A DNA stretch of 64,000 nt from Bacillota bacterium (GCA_019422105.1 JAHZDZ010000010.1:93627-157626), one strand, 5' to 3'. Shown: positions 25,726-34,240, numbered from the stretch's first letter. The notes: generated by a model from the letters alone, not told the origin. A program made the numbers and translations.

Positions 25726-25907
25726 TGTGGTATCATCAAAGACACCACCGGAAAGCCCCCAGTTTTCTAAGGTAAAAGCCTGTTTTTCATTCTTTTTGGT
25801 GAGCGAAATGACACCACACCTCTACATGTGATACCACAAAAAAGCTCTTAAAAATCCCCGCACTGCGGGGATTTGAGGAAGTTTGGCGTGGGGAATGACA
25901 CCACGCC
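25726..25907. other. Candidate origin of transfer (oriT) with repeated TGACACCAC
   Basis: This lies in a 410-base non-coding stretch directly upstream of the mobilisation operon. It holds a perfect 10-bp inverted pair TGTGGTATCA (25726-25735) / TGATACCACA (25829-25838). The string AATGACACCAC occurs twice (25807-25817 and 25895-25905), and a related GACACCACC at 25741. A further inverted repeat is GGCGTGG (25885-25891) / CCACGCC (25901-25907). Position next to relaxase and RHH genes, plus nested repeats, fits an oriT. A set of regulator sites for the operon promoter is the alternative. Confidence 0.5.
25852..25873. terminator. Strong hairpin inside the oriT-like region
   Basis: A nine-base stem (AAATCCCCG / CGGGGATTT) with a five-base loop stands between the repeats. 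There is no clean U-tract on either side, so it may be a structural part of oriT rather than a terminator. Confidence 0.4.
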
Positions 25908-26080
25908 TTTAACCTGCACCGTCACATCATAGGACGTGGCGGCATCTTTTTAGCCCCTTGATTCTTTATTTCATTATCCGCTTTTGCCAAATCGACCTGA
26001 CAGGCTTCCTTTCATTCCTGTGGGACAGTTCCTCGCAATAGTCAACAAAATCGAACAGGTCGGCTTAAAGGCCGCAAAAA

Positions 26081-26104
26081 AGGGCAGACTCTTTTGTCTG
26101 CCCT
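26081..26104 (-). terminator. Terminator at the end of the 371-aa repeat protein gene
   Basis: An AGGGCAGAC / GTCTGCCCT stem has an A6 run on its left. It overlaps the stop codon of the gene at 26103, which is read on the minus strand. Confidence 0.8.
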
Positions 26105-27218
26105 ACATTTGTAAATCCCTATTAGGTTCATTTTCAATATTCGATTCCCTATGTCGTACTGCCTTTTCAACGGCATCTTCTAAGCTCCAGCCGAGTGATA
26201 AACGGTAATTGACTATGCAAGGATTTATTCCTTGTTTTTCGGCGAGTTCCCTTATGGAACGGTATGTTTTTCCTTTATACTCAATTCCTTTGCCTTTATT
26301 CTGAGTATGAGGCGGCGATTTCAACGCATCTTCTAAACTCCAGCCTTGTTTCAACCGATAATAAACAGTGGGAGTTTTTTGATTATATTTCTTTGCTAAT
26401 TCTTTTATATAATAGTATTTTCCCTTATACTCAATTTTTCGTTTTTCCGCTTTAGGCGTTGGAACAACTTCAATATTTGTCCGGGAGCGTACTGCCTTTT
26501 CAACGGCGTCTTCTAAGCTCCAGCCGAGTGATAAACGGTAATTGACAGTCTTAGGATTTATTCCTTGTTTTTTGGCGAGTTCCCTTATGGAACGGTATGT
26601 TTTTCCTTTATACTCAATTCCTGTGCCTCTATTCTGCGTATGAAGCGGCGATTTCAACGCATCTTCTAAACTCCAGCCTTGTTTCAACCGATAATAAACA
26701 GTGTCAGTTTTTTGATTAAATTTCTTTGCTAATTCTTTTTTATAATAGTATTTTCCCTCATACTCAATTTTTATTTTTGTACTCTGTTTTTTCATTTTAG
26801 GCGTTGGAACAACCATTTCTTTTAAGTTCCAGCCAGCTTGTACATACTTTACTTGCCTTAGCAACGGTTCGAAGGTATCTATTTTGTAATAATCCTGTAG
26901 ATACTCAATTAAAAACTCAATATTCCTTCCATGCACGTCGCTTAAATTGTTTTTAGAATTTATCAAAAAACAAAGCAATTCGATGATTTTTTCTTTTTTT
27001 ATTTCATCAGGTATTTGGATAATTTTTTTTGGATTGTCAAAAATCCTGTTGAGCCTTTCTTCAATTTCAATTATCGGCACTTCACAAGCTATCCCTATGT
27101 CATGAATTCCGTTCCGGTAAACATTGACTATGTTAGGGCATTTACTCCAACTTCCATAAAAATATAGAGTTTCAGTAGCATTATTTTCTATAATATCCAA
27201 TGCTTCTTGTGCATTCAA
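26103..27218 (-). CDS. ArdA-like N-terminal domain fused to four IENR1/NUMOD-like HTH repeats
   Basis: A 371-residue protein. Residues ~1-115 match the neighbouring protein at 27293-27661 (NATETLYFYGSW against NANETLYIYGDW). The rest is four ~50-residue units in an A-B-A-B order. Unit A has GKYYYKKELAKKFNQKTDTV and YYRLKQGWSLEDALKSP. Unit B has GKTYRSIRELAKKQGINPKT and NYRLSLGWSLEDAVEKAV. Each looks like the intron-nuclease-repeat helix-turn-helix that binds DNA next to a nuclease domain, but no nuclease is present. A-B is a recent duplication of ~110 residues. The start is TTG at 27218 after GGAGGTG. The function is unknown. Confidence 0.6.
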   Translation of the reverse strand: MNAQEALDIIENNATETLYFYGSWSKCPNIVNVYRNGIHDIGIACEVPIIEIEERLNRIFDNPKKIIQIPDEIKKEKIIELLCFLINSKNNLSDVHGRNIEFLIEYLQDYYKIDTFEPLLRQVKYVQAGWNLKEMVVPTPKMKKQSTKIKIEYEGKYYYKKELAKKFNQKTDTVYYRLKQGWSLEDALKSPLHTQNRGTGIEYKGKTYRSIRELAKKQGINPKTVNYRLSLGWSLEDAVEKAVRSRTNIEVVPTPKAEKRKIEYKGKYYYIKELAKKYNQKTPTVYYRLKQGWSLEDALKSPPHTQNKGKGIEYKGKTYRSIRELAEKQGINPCIVNYRLSLGWSLEDAVEKAVRHRESNIENEPNRDLQM

Positions 27219-27292
27219 ATGAACACCTCCTTTTGGTAAAAACTATATCATCCTTCCGGCTCGTATGGAAAAAGAGAAAAGAATTACCGAAA

Positions 27293-27661
27293 TTAGTAGT
27301 AATCCTCAAGATACTCTATTAGATTTTCGATGTCTCCCTCAGCTTTATCGAAATGACTTTTATTTAGCTTTTCTTTCGTCCTTTTCAAAAATAGGAGCAG
27401 AGTTTCGAGAGTTTCTTTTTCTATTTCTGTCGGTATTTCTTCAGCAAGTTCAGACTCAAAAATTCTCCTGAGTATTTTTTCAATTGACTCATCATGGATA
27501 TCATAAGCCAAACCTATAGCCTTAATAGCATTTCGGTATGTTACAGCTATTTCACAACAGTCTTCCCAGTCTCCATAAATATAGAGTGTTTCGTTTGCGT
27601 TATTTTCTATTGTTTTCAGGGCTTCTTCAATGTTCATCTGCATTTCTTTTTCTGTTTTCAT
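27293..27661 (-). CDS. Small ArdA-like-domain protein
   Basis: A ~122-residue acidic protein starting at the ATG preceded by AAGGAGGAAG; the open frame extends a further 17 codons upstream without a signal. It is paralogous to the N-terminus of the 371-residue protein next door (EEALKTIENNANETLYIYGDW, and IENLIEYLEDYY at the end). The overall arrangement resembles the N-terminal part of ArdA-like antirestriction proteins found on ICEs, but no functional motif is decisive. It may be the stand-alone form of that domain. Confidence 0.5.
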   Translation of the reverse strand: MKTEKEMQMNIEEALKTIENNANETLYIYGDWEDCCEIAVTYRNAIKAIGLAYDIHDESIEKILRRIFESELAEEIPTEIEKETLETLLLFLKRTKEKLNKSHFDKAEGDIENLIEYLEDYY

Positions 27662-27721
27662 ATTTTCTTCCTCCTTTTTTTCTTCTAAAATACCAGCAAT
27701 GCGTATACACATCCACTATTT

Positions 27722-28000
27722 TTAGAAATTATCTTCGGAATCATTTTCTTGATTGGGTGCATCCTCTGCTTTTGTTATTGCTGCTACTTTTTTCTTTTTT
27801 CTGGACTCTTTGGAGGAAATTTCTGCCGTATCTGATTCCTCAATAAACTCTCTAACATCAGGAGGCACTAACTTTTTGTACAGCTTTTCGAGGGTATCCA
27901 CCAGCTCTGCTTCAATTGATATTTCCTTTTTATTTGCGTACCTGATCAATGCGTTGTGCTTATCGAAATCAAATTTCACCTGTACCGCTGTTGTTTTCAC
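27722..28000 (-). CDS. DUF6103-like small ICE protein
   Basis: A 92-residue protein. I place the start at the GTG at 28000 because AGAAGGGAAAG precedes it by the right distance; the frame is open 18 codons further but without a signal. The first half (VKTTAVQVKFDFDKHN, then YANKKEISIEAELVDTLEKL) is a pattern common in small DNA-binding-like proteins of clostridial ICEs (DUF6103, from memory). The C-terminus is charged and low in complexity (SSKESRKKKKVAAITKAED). Function unknown. Confidence 0.5.
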   Translation of the reverse strand: MKTTAVQVKFDFDKHNALIRYANKKEISIEAELVDTLEKLYKKLVPPDVREFIEESDTAEISSKESRKKKKVAAITKAEDAPNQENDSEDNF

Positions 28001-28030
28001 AATACACTTTCCCTTCTTTCTTATAAAATA

Positions 28031-28054
28031 AAAAGGCCGGCAGTTTGCCGGCAT
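28031..28054 (-). terminator. Terminator after the 109-aa gene
   Basis: A GCCGGCA/TGCCGGC stem with a short loop and an A-rich left flank follows the stop at 28067 by 13 bases on the minus strand. Confidence 0.75.
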
Positions 28055-28066
28055 TGACTATGATTC

Positions 28067-28396
28067 TCATACCCCATATAAATCCTTCAGGTGAGCTATA
28101 ATTTTATTATTTTCTTCTTCAAGTTTATTCTGCAAGGTAACTAACATGTTATTTGCAGTTTCCTTATCAACCTTTACTTCCAGTAAATCAATATTTTTAA
28201 AATCTTTTAAAAATCCTTTTAAAACCGTGTAGACTTTTTCTTTAGGTATAGAACACCTTTGTGACATATATCCTACAGCATCCTTTAAAAAAATCATTTC
28301 GTTATCGTCTATACTACCTCTAGTGCCACGTACCTGTTTAGTGAATAGTTCCAAAATTTCCAATGCGGCTTTCATAGCCTCTAATTCTTTCAGCAT
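28067..28396 (-). CDS. Hypothetical helical protein
   Basis: A 109-residue, mostly helical protein that I do not recognise. It has a Lys/Glu-rich C-terminus (LQNKLEEENNKIIAHLKDL) suggesting a coiled coil, and no membrane segment. It lies between the NlpC/P60 gene and the DUF6103-like gene with its own terminator downstream. The 177 bases upstream (28397-28573) hold nothing I can name. Confidence 0.45.
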   Translation of the reverse strand: MLKELEAMKAALEILELFTKQVRGTRGSIDDNEMIFLKDAVGYMSQRCSIPKEKVYTVLKGFLKDFKNIDLLEVKVDKETANNMLVTLQNKLEEENNKIIAHLKDLYGV

Positions 28397-28573
28397 ATTA
28401 TCGCTCCCTTCAATATTATCTCATCTTAAATAGTTATAGTTAGCCCCCTTTCAACTCAGACTATATAACTTAATCGGATACACATCCAGTGGTTTAAAAT
28501 AATAATTTTGGCATAAGTTTTTGCTACTTTTTAGCACAGACAACCACATTTCTATATATTGATTTGATACACA

Positions 28574-29542
28574 TTAGTATCTCTCTAACCTTCCGTAACC
28601 GTAAAAATGTTTTATCCAATAAGAACTGCCAAGATTTGCGTATCCTATGGGGTCACCGCAGTGGAGCATTTGGTTATCGCCCACATATATGCCGATATGG
28701 GAGACAGGCGAGCCACTATTGTATGTACCTGTAAAAAACACAAGGTCACCCGGTTTTAGCTCATCCCTCGCCACTGAACTGCATTGATTATAGATGCCTT
28801 GGGCCGTGGTGCGGGGCAGACTGTATATTCCTGATTTTGTATAGCTCCAGCACACAAATCCTGAACAGTCAAAGCTGGTTTCAGGGGAGGAGCCTCCCCA
28901 AACATAGGGATAACCGATATATTTTGTAGCTTCCTCCATGAGTTTGGCAAAGGTTTCATCGTCGAACGCTTCTCCCGGAATGCCGTTTATTTTATCTGTT
29001 GCAGAAAACCCATACTTGATAAAAAGGTATAGGCTTCTGATTTCCTCTTTGTCCTTTTCCGTAAATACGTAATCAAGATAATCTGCGAGGGCGTAATATA
29101 TTTCATCGTCATCCTCTGCATAGGCAAAACACTCGACAAAACCCGAATAGAAGTCCTCATGGAATTCTGTTAAATCCTCTGTAAAATAGAGGATATAAAA
29201 AAAGGACTTGACTTTGATATCGTCAAGTTCCTTGGCATTATCCTCATTTATTTTTTCTATTTCTGCATCCAGCAATTCGAATTCGCCTATCATATCCTTC
29301 ATATACTGTGTCAATTCTTCCGATGCGTCCGATGGTATGGGGCCTCCGTCGAACACAATTCTTGCTATTTCTCTGCTGTAGCCCGCTTCTGTATTGAATA
29401 TGGCAATCACCGCTAAAAGCGGTATCAGAATAATAATTATTATTCCGGATATAACAGATGCGATAAATGTGCGGACTCGCTTATCCTGTGCCAAATCCGC
29501 GGCTTTCTTCGCCAGTAGCGCAATTAATGCGGGGTCAGCCAA
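28574..29542 (-). CDS. Membrane-anchored NlpC/P60 peptidoglycan hydrolase (VirB1-like)
   Basis: A 322-residue protein of the CD1108-like ICE family. A membrane helix at ~24-50 (FIASVISGIIIIILIPLLA) anchors it. The C-terminal ~120 residues are an NlpC/P60 domain with catalytic Cys226 (SFDCSGFVCW) and His282 (SPVSHIGIYVG). It should open the cell wall so that the conjugation channel can assemble, the role of VirB1. Typical relatives also have a lysozyme-like domain in front; here the middle region (~55-190) is acidic and shows no clear lysozyme motif. It lies downstream of virB4 in the transfer operon. Confidence 0.85.
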   Translation of the reverse strand: MADPALIALLAKKAADLAQDKRVRTFIASVISGIIIIILIPLLAVIAIFNTEAGYSREIARIVFDGGPIPSDASEELTQYMKDMIGEFELLDAEIEKINEDNAKELDDIKVKSFFYILYFTEDLTEFHEDFYSGFVECFAYAEDDDEIYYALADYLDYVFTEKDKEEIRSLYLFIKYGFSATDKINGIPGEAFDDETFAKLMEEATKYIGYPYVWGGSSPETSFDCSGFVCWSYTKSGIYSLPRTTAQGIYNQCSSVARDELKPGDLVFFTGTYNSGSPVSHIGIYVGDNQMLHCGDPIGYANLGSSYWIKHFYGYGRLERY

Positions 29543-29556
29543 TCAAATCGCCTCCA

Positions 29557-30675
29557 TCAGCTCATGCTTATTTCATCATTCCCATGTTCTTGCAGATTAT
29601 AATTATTTGAGTTCATAGCCTGCTGAATAAACATAGGTACTTCTTTAAAACCGAAAGAATCCACAAAATAAGCAGATACCTTTCCGCTTTTATTAACTGT
29701 GACAATATCACTTACCGATAGAGAGTGCCCGGTATAATCTTTCGGTATATCCAAGTTGAATTTTTCATAGATCTTATCTAAATCATCTATTGGCTCGTTT
29801 GATGTAGTATAGACCAGCCTGTAGTTCTCTCTTTTTATCTTCAGATTGGCTTTTTCAAGTTCTTTCATATTAGTAAAGCGGTATTCTTTTCCACAAATAC
29901 TTTTCACCTGATAAATTCCGATTGCATCCTTATTTCCATAAAGCAATTCGCTTTCTTCCTGAAGTTCTTCATTCTTTAAATAAATAATGTCCAGCAACTC
30001 ATCCAATGACTTTGGATTTCCCGACAGCTCTTTATCTTTTATCTCCAAATACATTTCAGAAACAGCGAAGCTTATCTGTTCTAAATCTTTAGGAGATATA
30101 TCAATATCTATTATTTTGCCCAATAAGAACAGCTTCACTACTTTTATATCCGGATGGAAATCAGCAATAATATTCACATCCCAATGCTTGCTGTCCTGCA
30201 TATCAAGCATACAGCCGACATCTCCATAACTGGCAGGGCCGCCCGGCAACACCATCCATACTCCTTGCCCTTGCGGTCTTTTAATTTTCACTTCAATATT
30301 TCCCATGATATCATTCCTTTCTGCGTTTTTTTGATTTTCTTCGTTTTTTAAATAAATAATATCCAGCAACTCATCTAACGACTTCGGATTTCCTGACAGC
30401 TTTTTATCTTTTATCTCCAAATACATCTCGGAAACAGCATAATATATTTTCTCCAAGTCATCTTTGCTTATATCTTTATCCATTGTTTTGCCAACAAGAT
30501 ATCGTTTAGCAACATCTATTGGGGGAGAAAAATCTGAAATATATGTCTTATCCCAATTTTCGCTGTCTTCAATATCCAGTTTTACACCTATTAACCCATA
30601 ATCGGCTGGCAAACCCGGAAGCTCCATCCATACCCCTTTACCATTTGGTCTTTTTAGTTCTATTTGCACATTCAC
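29557..30675 (-). CDS. YodL-domain protein with a duplicated N-terminal domain
   Basis: A 372-residue protein. Residues ~1-118 and ~125-243 are two copies of one domain (KRPNGKGVWMELPGLPADYG against KRPQGQGVWMVLPGGPASYG; both contain KKLSGNPKSLDELLDIIYLK or its near copy). The C-terminal ~115 residues match the YodL-like domain (YRLVYTTSNEPIDDLDKIYE, then HSLSVSDIVTVNKSGKVSAY). These domains recur in polyvalent proteins of ICEs and phages. The start is GTG at 30675 after AGAAAGGAAGG. A fossil virB4 tail lies just upstream. Function unknown. Confidence 0.65.
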   Translation of the reverse strand: MNVQIELKRPNGKGVWMELPGLPADYGLIGVKLDIEDSENWDKTYISDFSPPIDVAKRYLVGKTMDKDISKDDLEKIYYAVSEMYLEIKDKKLSGNPKSLDELLDIIYLKNEENQKNAERNDIMGNIEVKIKRPQGQGVWMVLPGGPASYGDVGCMLDMQDSKHWDVNIIADFHPDIKVVKLFLLGKIIDIDISPKDLEQISFAVSEMYLEIKDKELSGNPKSLDELLDIIYLKNEELQEESELLYGNKDAIGIYQVKSICGKEYRFTNMKELEKANLKIKRENYRLVYTTSNEPIDDLDKIYEKFNLDIPKDYTGHSLSVSDIVTVNKSGKVSAYFVDSFGFKEVPMFIQQAMNSNNYNLQEHGNDEISMS

Positions 30676-30696
30676 AGGTTTCCTTCCTTTCTACCG

Positions 30697-30756
30697 TTAT
30701 TTTTCTCCTGCTGAACTGAACACTTCTTCTCTATATTTTTTGCTTATCTACAAAAC
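30697..30756 (-). pseudogene. Fossil of the virB4 3' end (copy A)
   Basis: On the minus strand this encodes KYREEVFSSAGEK and a stop. It matches the C-terminus of VirB4 (KYKEEMFGSAGGR), and the DNA similarity extends a little upstream of the codons. There is no open frame leading into it. Between here and 30827 the DNA resembles that after copy B (ACAGGTTAAATT ... TTTTGTAG). This is a leftover of a duplicated virB4 tail. Confidence 0.7.
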
Positions 30757-30826
30757 CTGAAAAGTTCAAGCTGGCGGTACAGGATGCGGTTCAAATTTAA
30801 CCTGTACCAGTCTTAGGTTGAATTTT

Positions 30827-31177
30827 TTATTTCATCTCCATATCTCGTGGTTGCTGTTCCTCCAAATTAAACTTTTCACATAGATATTCTTCTAAGGTAT
30901 ATCCAACATTAAGATAGTCTATATCATCCTGTATTAATTGATAATCGCCACATTCATCAAGTGGAAATTCTTGTATTGATAATACTGTTCCCCAGTAATT
31001 TATCCATACCTCCGGCTCTAGTGTAGCAGCAATGCCACTGAAACCTTCGGTTTCACGAACATCATAACAATATAACCCATTTGGCACTGTCTTCCTGTCA
31101 ATACGTTCCTGTGTGAACAACACTTCTATGCCGTCAACTCCAACTAATTCATAATATATTTCTTTGGCATCTTTCAT
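30827..31177 (-). CDS. LPD28-like domain protein
   Basis: A ~116-residue acidic protein. I start it at the Met preceded by GGAGG and ATTACA. The pattern EVLFTQERIDRKTVPNGLYC, YDVRETE, WINYWGTVLSIQEFPLD and NVGYTLEEYL fits large-polyvalent-protein-associated domain 28, which is usually found fused in giant ICE/phage proteins. Here it stands alone. The frame runs back into the fossil virB4 tail (copy B). Function unknown. Confidence 0.6.
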   Translation of the reverse strand: MKDAKEIYYELVGVDGIEVLFTQERIDRKTVPNGLYCYDVRETEGFSGIAATLEPEVWINYWGTVLSIQEFPLDECGDYQLIQDDIDYLNVGYTLEEYLCEKFNLEEQQPRDMEMK

Positions 31178-31207
31178 TGTAATCTCCTCCATGTAAAATC
31201 GACTTTT

Positions 31208-31256
31208 ATCACCGAACAGTTCCTCTTTATATTTGGGGGCCTCTACCTACAAAACC
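31208..31256 (-). pseudogene. Fossil of the virB4 3' end (copy B)
   Basis: The minus strand reads VEAPKYKEELFGDKS, matching the virB4 tail (VKAQKYKEEMFGSAG) in sequence and DNA. The match then leads in frame into the LPD28-like gene, whose own start and ribosome binding site lie within 30 bases. A stop codon (TAG) precedes the fossil, so no virB4 product extends through it. Confidence 0.7.
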
Positions 31257-31362
31257 TAAAAAATCAAAGTTGGCGGAGGAACAGAGGATTGAATTTAACC
31301 TGTACTGTATTAGATTTCATATATATTAACCTTCTTTCATATTGGGTGCTACTTCAGTTAAC

Positions 31363-31809
31363 CTATGGTGATAAGTCAAAATTGTTATCAGGCACCATTT
31401 CTTTATTGGTCGTTTCACATTGTTGCATGAGCTTTAAAGTCTCGGAAAAATCCATTTCTCCTTCTGAAATATGCTGCTGTTTCGTAGTGGTTGCAAAGCC
31501 ATCCTCCAAAAAATCCCACAGAAATTTGCTCCCCAATAATTCACTTGTTCGTATCTGCCACATCATTAGTTTCCCAAAATGTAGCTTAACATTTTCCATA
31601 TTAAATAATAAAATGGTGTGTCCTTCCTTTTCAAAAGTATACACCTCTTTGAATTCATCTCCACCTAACAGAATACCTTCCTTGGTAAATAAATCATTAA
31701 TACCCTCCACCCATTTCTGCGCTTTACCCCCACAGTTCTGTAATATCAGTCCATCCATATGAATCATTGACAAGAGTTCAATTATCTTAATATTTTTAAT
31801 TTCTGTCAT
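31363..31809 (-). CDS. Small conserved ICE protein downstream of VirB4
   Basis: A 148-residue protein with the segments DGLILQNCGGKAQKWVEGIN, GILLGGDEFKEVYTFEKEGH, TILLFNMENV and FGKLMMWQIRTSELLGSKFL. I recall the same arrangement in stand-alone and fused proteins of clostridial ICEs, but I cannot give a family number. There is no membrane segment. The start follows AAGGAGGTTTAAACC. The virB4 stop lies 36 bases upstream, so it is probably co-transcribed. Function unknown. Confidence 0.5.
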   Translation of the reverse strand: MTEIKNIKIIELLSMIHMDGLILQNCGGKAQKWVEGINDLFTKEGILLGGDEFKEVYTFEKEGHTILLFNMENVKLHFGKLMMWQIRTSELLGSKFLWDFLEDGFATTTKQQHISEGEMDFSETLKLMQQCETTNKEMVPDNNFDLSP

Positions 31810-31844
31810 GGTTTAAACCTCCTTGTCTGAAATTTTTCAGTTTT

Positions 31845-33656
31845 TTATCTTCCTCCTGCTGAACCGAACATTTCTTCCTTATATTTTTGGGCCTTTACCA
31901 CAAGATGATATACCTCCGAACCATGGCGGAACACGCAAGTTCCTCTGGCGGGATAGCTTATTAAATCAAACAGGCACTCGTCCAGACGAAGCATTTCCAT
32001 ATAATCCTTCTTTGCTATGTTACCCGGATAAAAAAGGAATTGGTGTGTAGGAATGGCGAACAGAGGTTTTGTCATCTCTTTTACATCCTCCCTGTTGAAG
32101 TCCTCAATGTTTTGACTGGCGATGATAAGGGCCGAGTCTTTTTTTCTGCACCGTTTCATAGCGTTTCTGATATATTCAATTGCTGTTAAATTTGTAAGGA
32201 ACAGATAAAGCTCATCTATAAACGCCGCCGTGTTTCCTTTGGATAGCAAGGCGTCGGACATATAGGAAAGGATATTAAAAAGCATAGCGTTTTTTATAGA
32301 TTCGTCCGCTTCCATCATTCCTTTTACGCCAAATGTCAGAAAGCTGTCCGTTTTCACATTCGTGTGTCCGTTAAAAAATCGGCTGTCTGCTCCTATGCAG
32401 ATGGATTTTAATTTCAGGCATAGGTTCTGCACTGTTTGTTTTGTATAGATATTTCCTTTGCTGTCCTCATAGTTTTTTAAATCATCCTCCACCAGTTCGT
32501 ATAAATCGGATAGTATGGGGTAATCGTTGTGTTTCAAACCCGACAGGTTTCGATTCTCTGTTATACCGAATTTCCTATACAGCTTTTCCAGAAATATCTC
32601 CAATACATCAATTTCCGCGCTGGTAAAATCCTTGTAGCTGCGGAAAAAATCCCGCAGGAAGGACAGGTGCTTGGAGAGTACCGAGCCATCGTCTTCTTCC
32701 CATCTCTTTGGCTCAAGAACATTGATAATATATTCGCCGCTTGTCAAATCAAGATAACAGCCGCCGAGGTTATTTGTCAGGTCTATGTACTCGCTTTCAG
32801 GATCGAGTATTATGATATCCATTCCGCTTTCCCGTATATTGCATAGCAGGAGCTTCATGAGGTAACTTTTACCCTGACCGCTGTTTCCTAGTATGAGAAT
32901 ATTGGCGTTGGTTTTGTCGTCTGTCCTGCGTTGAAAATCTATAAACAAGTTGCTTCCGTATTTGTCATGACCGATGTAAAAGCCTTTCTCGTCTGCCTTG
33001 CCCGAATAGTTAAACGGGTACAGGTTAGCAACGCTTGTGGCGGGCAATACCCTTTCAAACAGCTCGGCAAAGCTATTCATACCACAAGGCTGCGTACACT
33101 GGAAGCCCTCTTTTTGCCGAAGGAACAATTTATCCGTAGAGAGCTTGGAGCGTACCAGCTCCGCTTCTACGTCGGCCTGCATTTCCTTCAGCCTTTCGTA
33201 AGTAGGCCCCGAAACTTCCAAAAAAACAGCACAGTGGAGGAGAGGCTCTCTGTCCCTGTGCATCTGTGCAATTAAATTAGTTACGTCCTGCATATTGGAT
33301 TCCGCAATGATTTCCTTTTGTATATTGCCGGAGCTGCGGTTCATCTGGTTTCTGCTGGAGGCGTTTGCAATTATTTTTCTTTCCTCTGCCGGAGTGACAT
33401 GCCTTGTATATACTCTCACGGTCACCCCTGACCGTTCACCAAGGTGTTTTAATATAGCCTGCTCACTAATTTCCGTTGGGTACTCCCGAATTGCCCATAC
33501 GCTTCTGTAGGAGCTTCCGCAGATATAGTAATCAGGAAAAAAGCGGAGGACAGAAGGGGAGCACAGGTCGAGAAATTCTTTTATTTTTGCCTGTTCCTTT
33601 TCTTCTTCTGTCTTCGGTATGAATACTTTGCTTTTCTTCGTCTTGCTAATTTTCAA
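31845..33656 (-). CDS. virB4: VirB4/TraE conjugation ATPase (main part)
   Basis: A 603-residue ATPase that powers pilus assembly and substrate transfer. Walker A is GNSGQGKS (~257-264) and Walker B is TAAFIDELYLFL (~470); a C-terminal RecA-like lobe contains FLFYPGNIAKKD. The family is normally 650-850 residues. The missing N-terminal part seems to be encoded by the overlapping upstream gene 33653-34240. The start overlaps that gene's stop by four bases. Confidence 0.92.
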   Translation of the reverse strand: MKISKTKKSKVFIPKTEEEKEQAKIKEFLDLCSPSVLRFFPDYYICGSSYRSVWAIREYPTEISEQAILKHLGERSGVTVRVYTRHVTPAEERKIIANASSRNQMNRSSGNIQKEIIAESNMQDVTNLIAQMHRDREPLLHCAVFLEVSGPTYERLKEMQADVEAELVRSKLSTDKLFLRQKEGFQCTQPCGMNSFAELFERVLPATSVANLYPFNYSGKADEKGFYIGHDKYGSNLFIDFQRRTDDKTNANILILGNSGQGKSYLMKLLLCNIRESGMDIIILDPESEYIDLTNNLGGCYLDLTSGEYIINVLEPKRWEEDDGSVLSKHLSFLRDFFRSYKDFTSAEIDVLEIFLEKLYRKFGITENRNLSGLKHNDYPILSDLYELVEDDLKNYEDSKGNIYTKQTVQNLCLKLKSICIGADSRFFNGHTNVKTDSFLTFGVKGMMEADESIKNAMLFNILSYMSDALLSKGNTAAFIDELYLFLTNLTAIEYIRNAMKRCRKKDSALIIASQNIEDFNREDVKEMTKPLFAIPTHQFLFYPGNIAKKDYMEMLRLDECLFDLISYPARGTCVFRHGSEVYHLVVKAQKYKEEMFGSAGGR

Positions 33657-34240
33657 AAGATTTCATCTCCCTTCACCCATCTCTCTCCGTCAAAGTCATC
33701 AAAGTAAACCTGTGTGATATCCTGTACAAAATAAACGGAGAAGATTTTCTTAATATCTTCTTTTCCGGCAAGGTGAGCGATGAAACCCTCATCCTTCAGC
33801 ACCTTTTCCATACGGCTTATTACAGCCTGTATCTCGTCTGTTTCCGGGTTATAATTCCTTATTCTGATGATAAATAAAAACTCCCTAGCCGATGCCATTT
33901 GAATCTGCACCCTGTCAAGGTGGGTGAGGTCTTTTTTCAGAAGTTCCCTTACTTCCTCACTTTTTTCTTCTTCTAAACGCTGCTTGTAAAAATTTTTGTT
34001 TCCGTCAAAGTTTTCACGGGAATTGATACAGGCAAACTCCAGACCGTCACAGCCTTTCAGCACTGAAGCCAAACTCAGCACCTTGGTTCGTACAGTGGCT
34101 TCCGACAGCACAGCGATATTATCCGGCTGTATCAGAAAATAAATCAGGTAATCGCCCTTGTAGGTTTCCACACCTCTTTCCGATATTTGCCTTGCTCCTA
34201 TTTCTTCCTTGGTGGATTTGCTTTTCATTTTTATTTTCAA
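33653..34240 (-). CDS. VirB4 N-terminal-domain-like protein (split VirB4)
   Basis: A 195-residue protein between the PrgI-like and VirB4 genes, overlapping each by four bases. It has alternating strands and helices (DYLIYFLIQPDN, REFLFIIRIRNYN, AHLAGKEDIKKIFSVYF), as in the N-terminal domain of VirB4/TraC proteins. It has no Walker motifs. Such a split is known in several Tn1549-like elements, where a separate short gene takes this place. I infer that the two products assemble together. Confidence 0.6.
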   Translation of the reverse strand: MKIKMKSKSTKEEIGARQISERGVETYKGDYLIYFLIQPDNIAVLSEATVRTKVLSLASVLKGCDGLEFACINSRENFDGNKNFYKQRLEEEKSEEVRELLKKDLTHLDRVQIQMASAREFLFIIRIRNYNPETDEIQAVISRMEKVLKDEGFIAHLAGKEDIKKIFSVYFVQDITQVYFDDFDGERWVKGDEIF

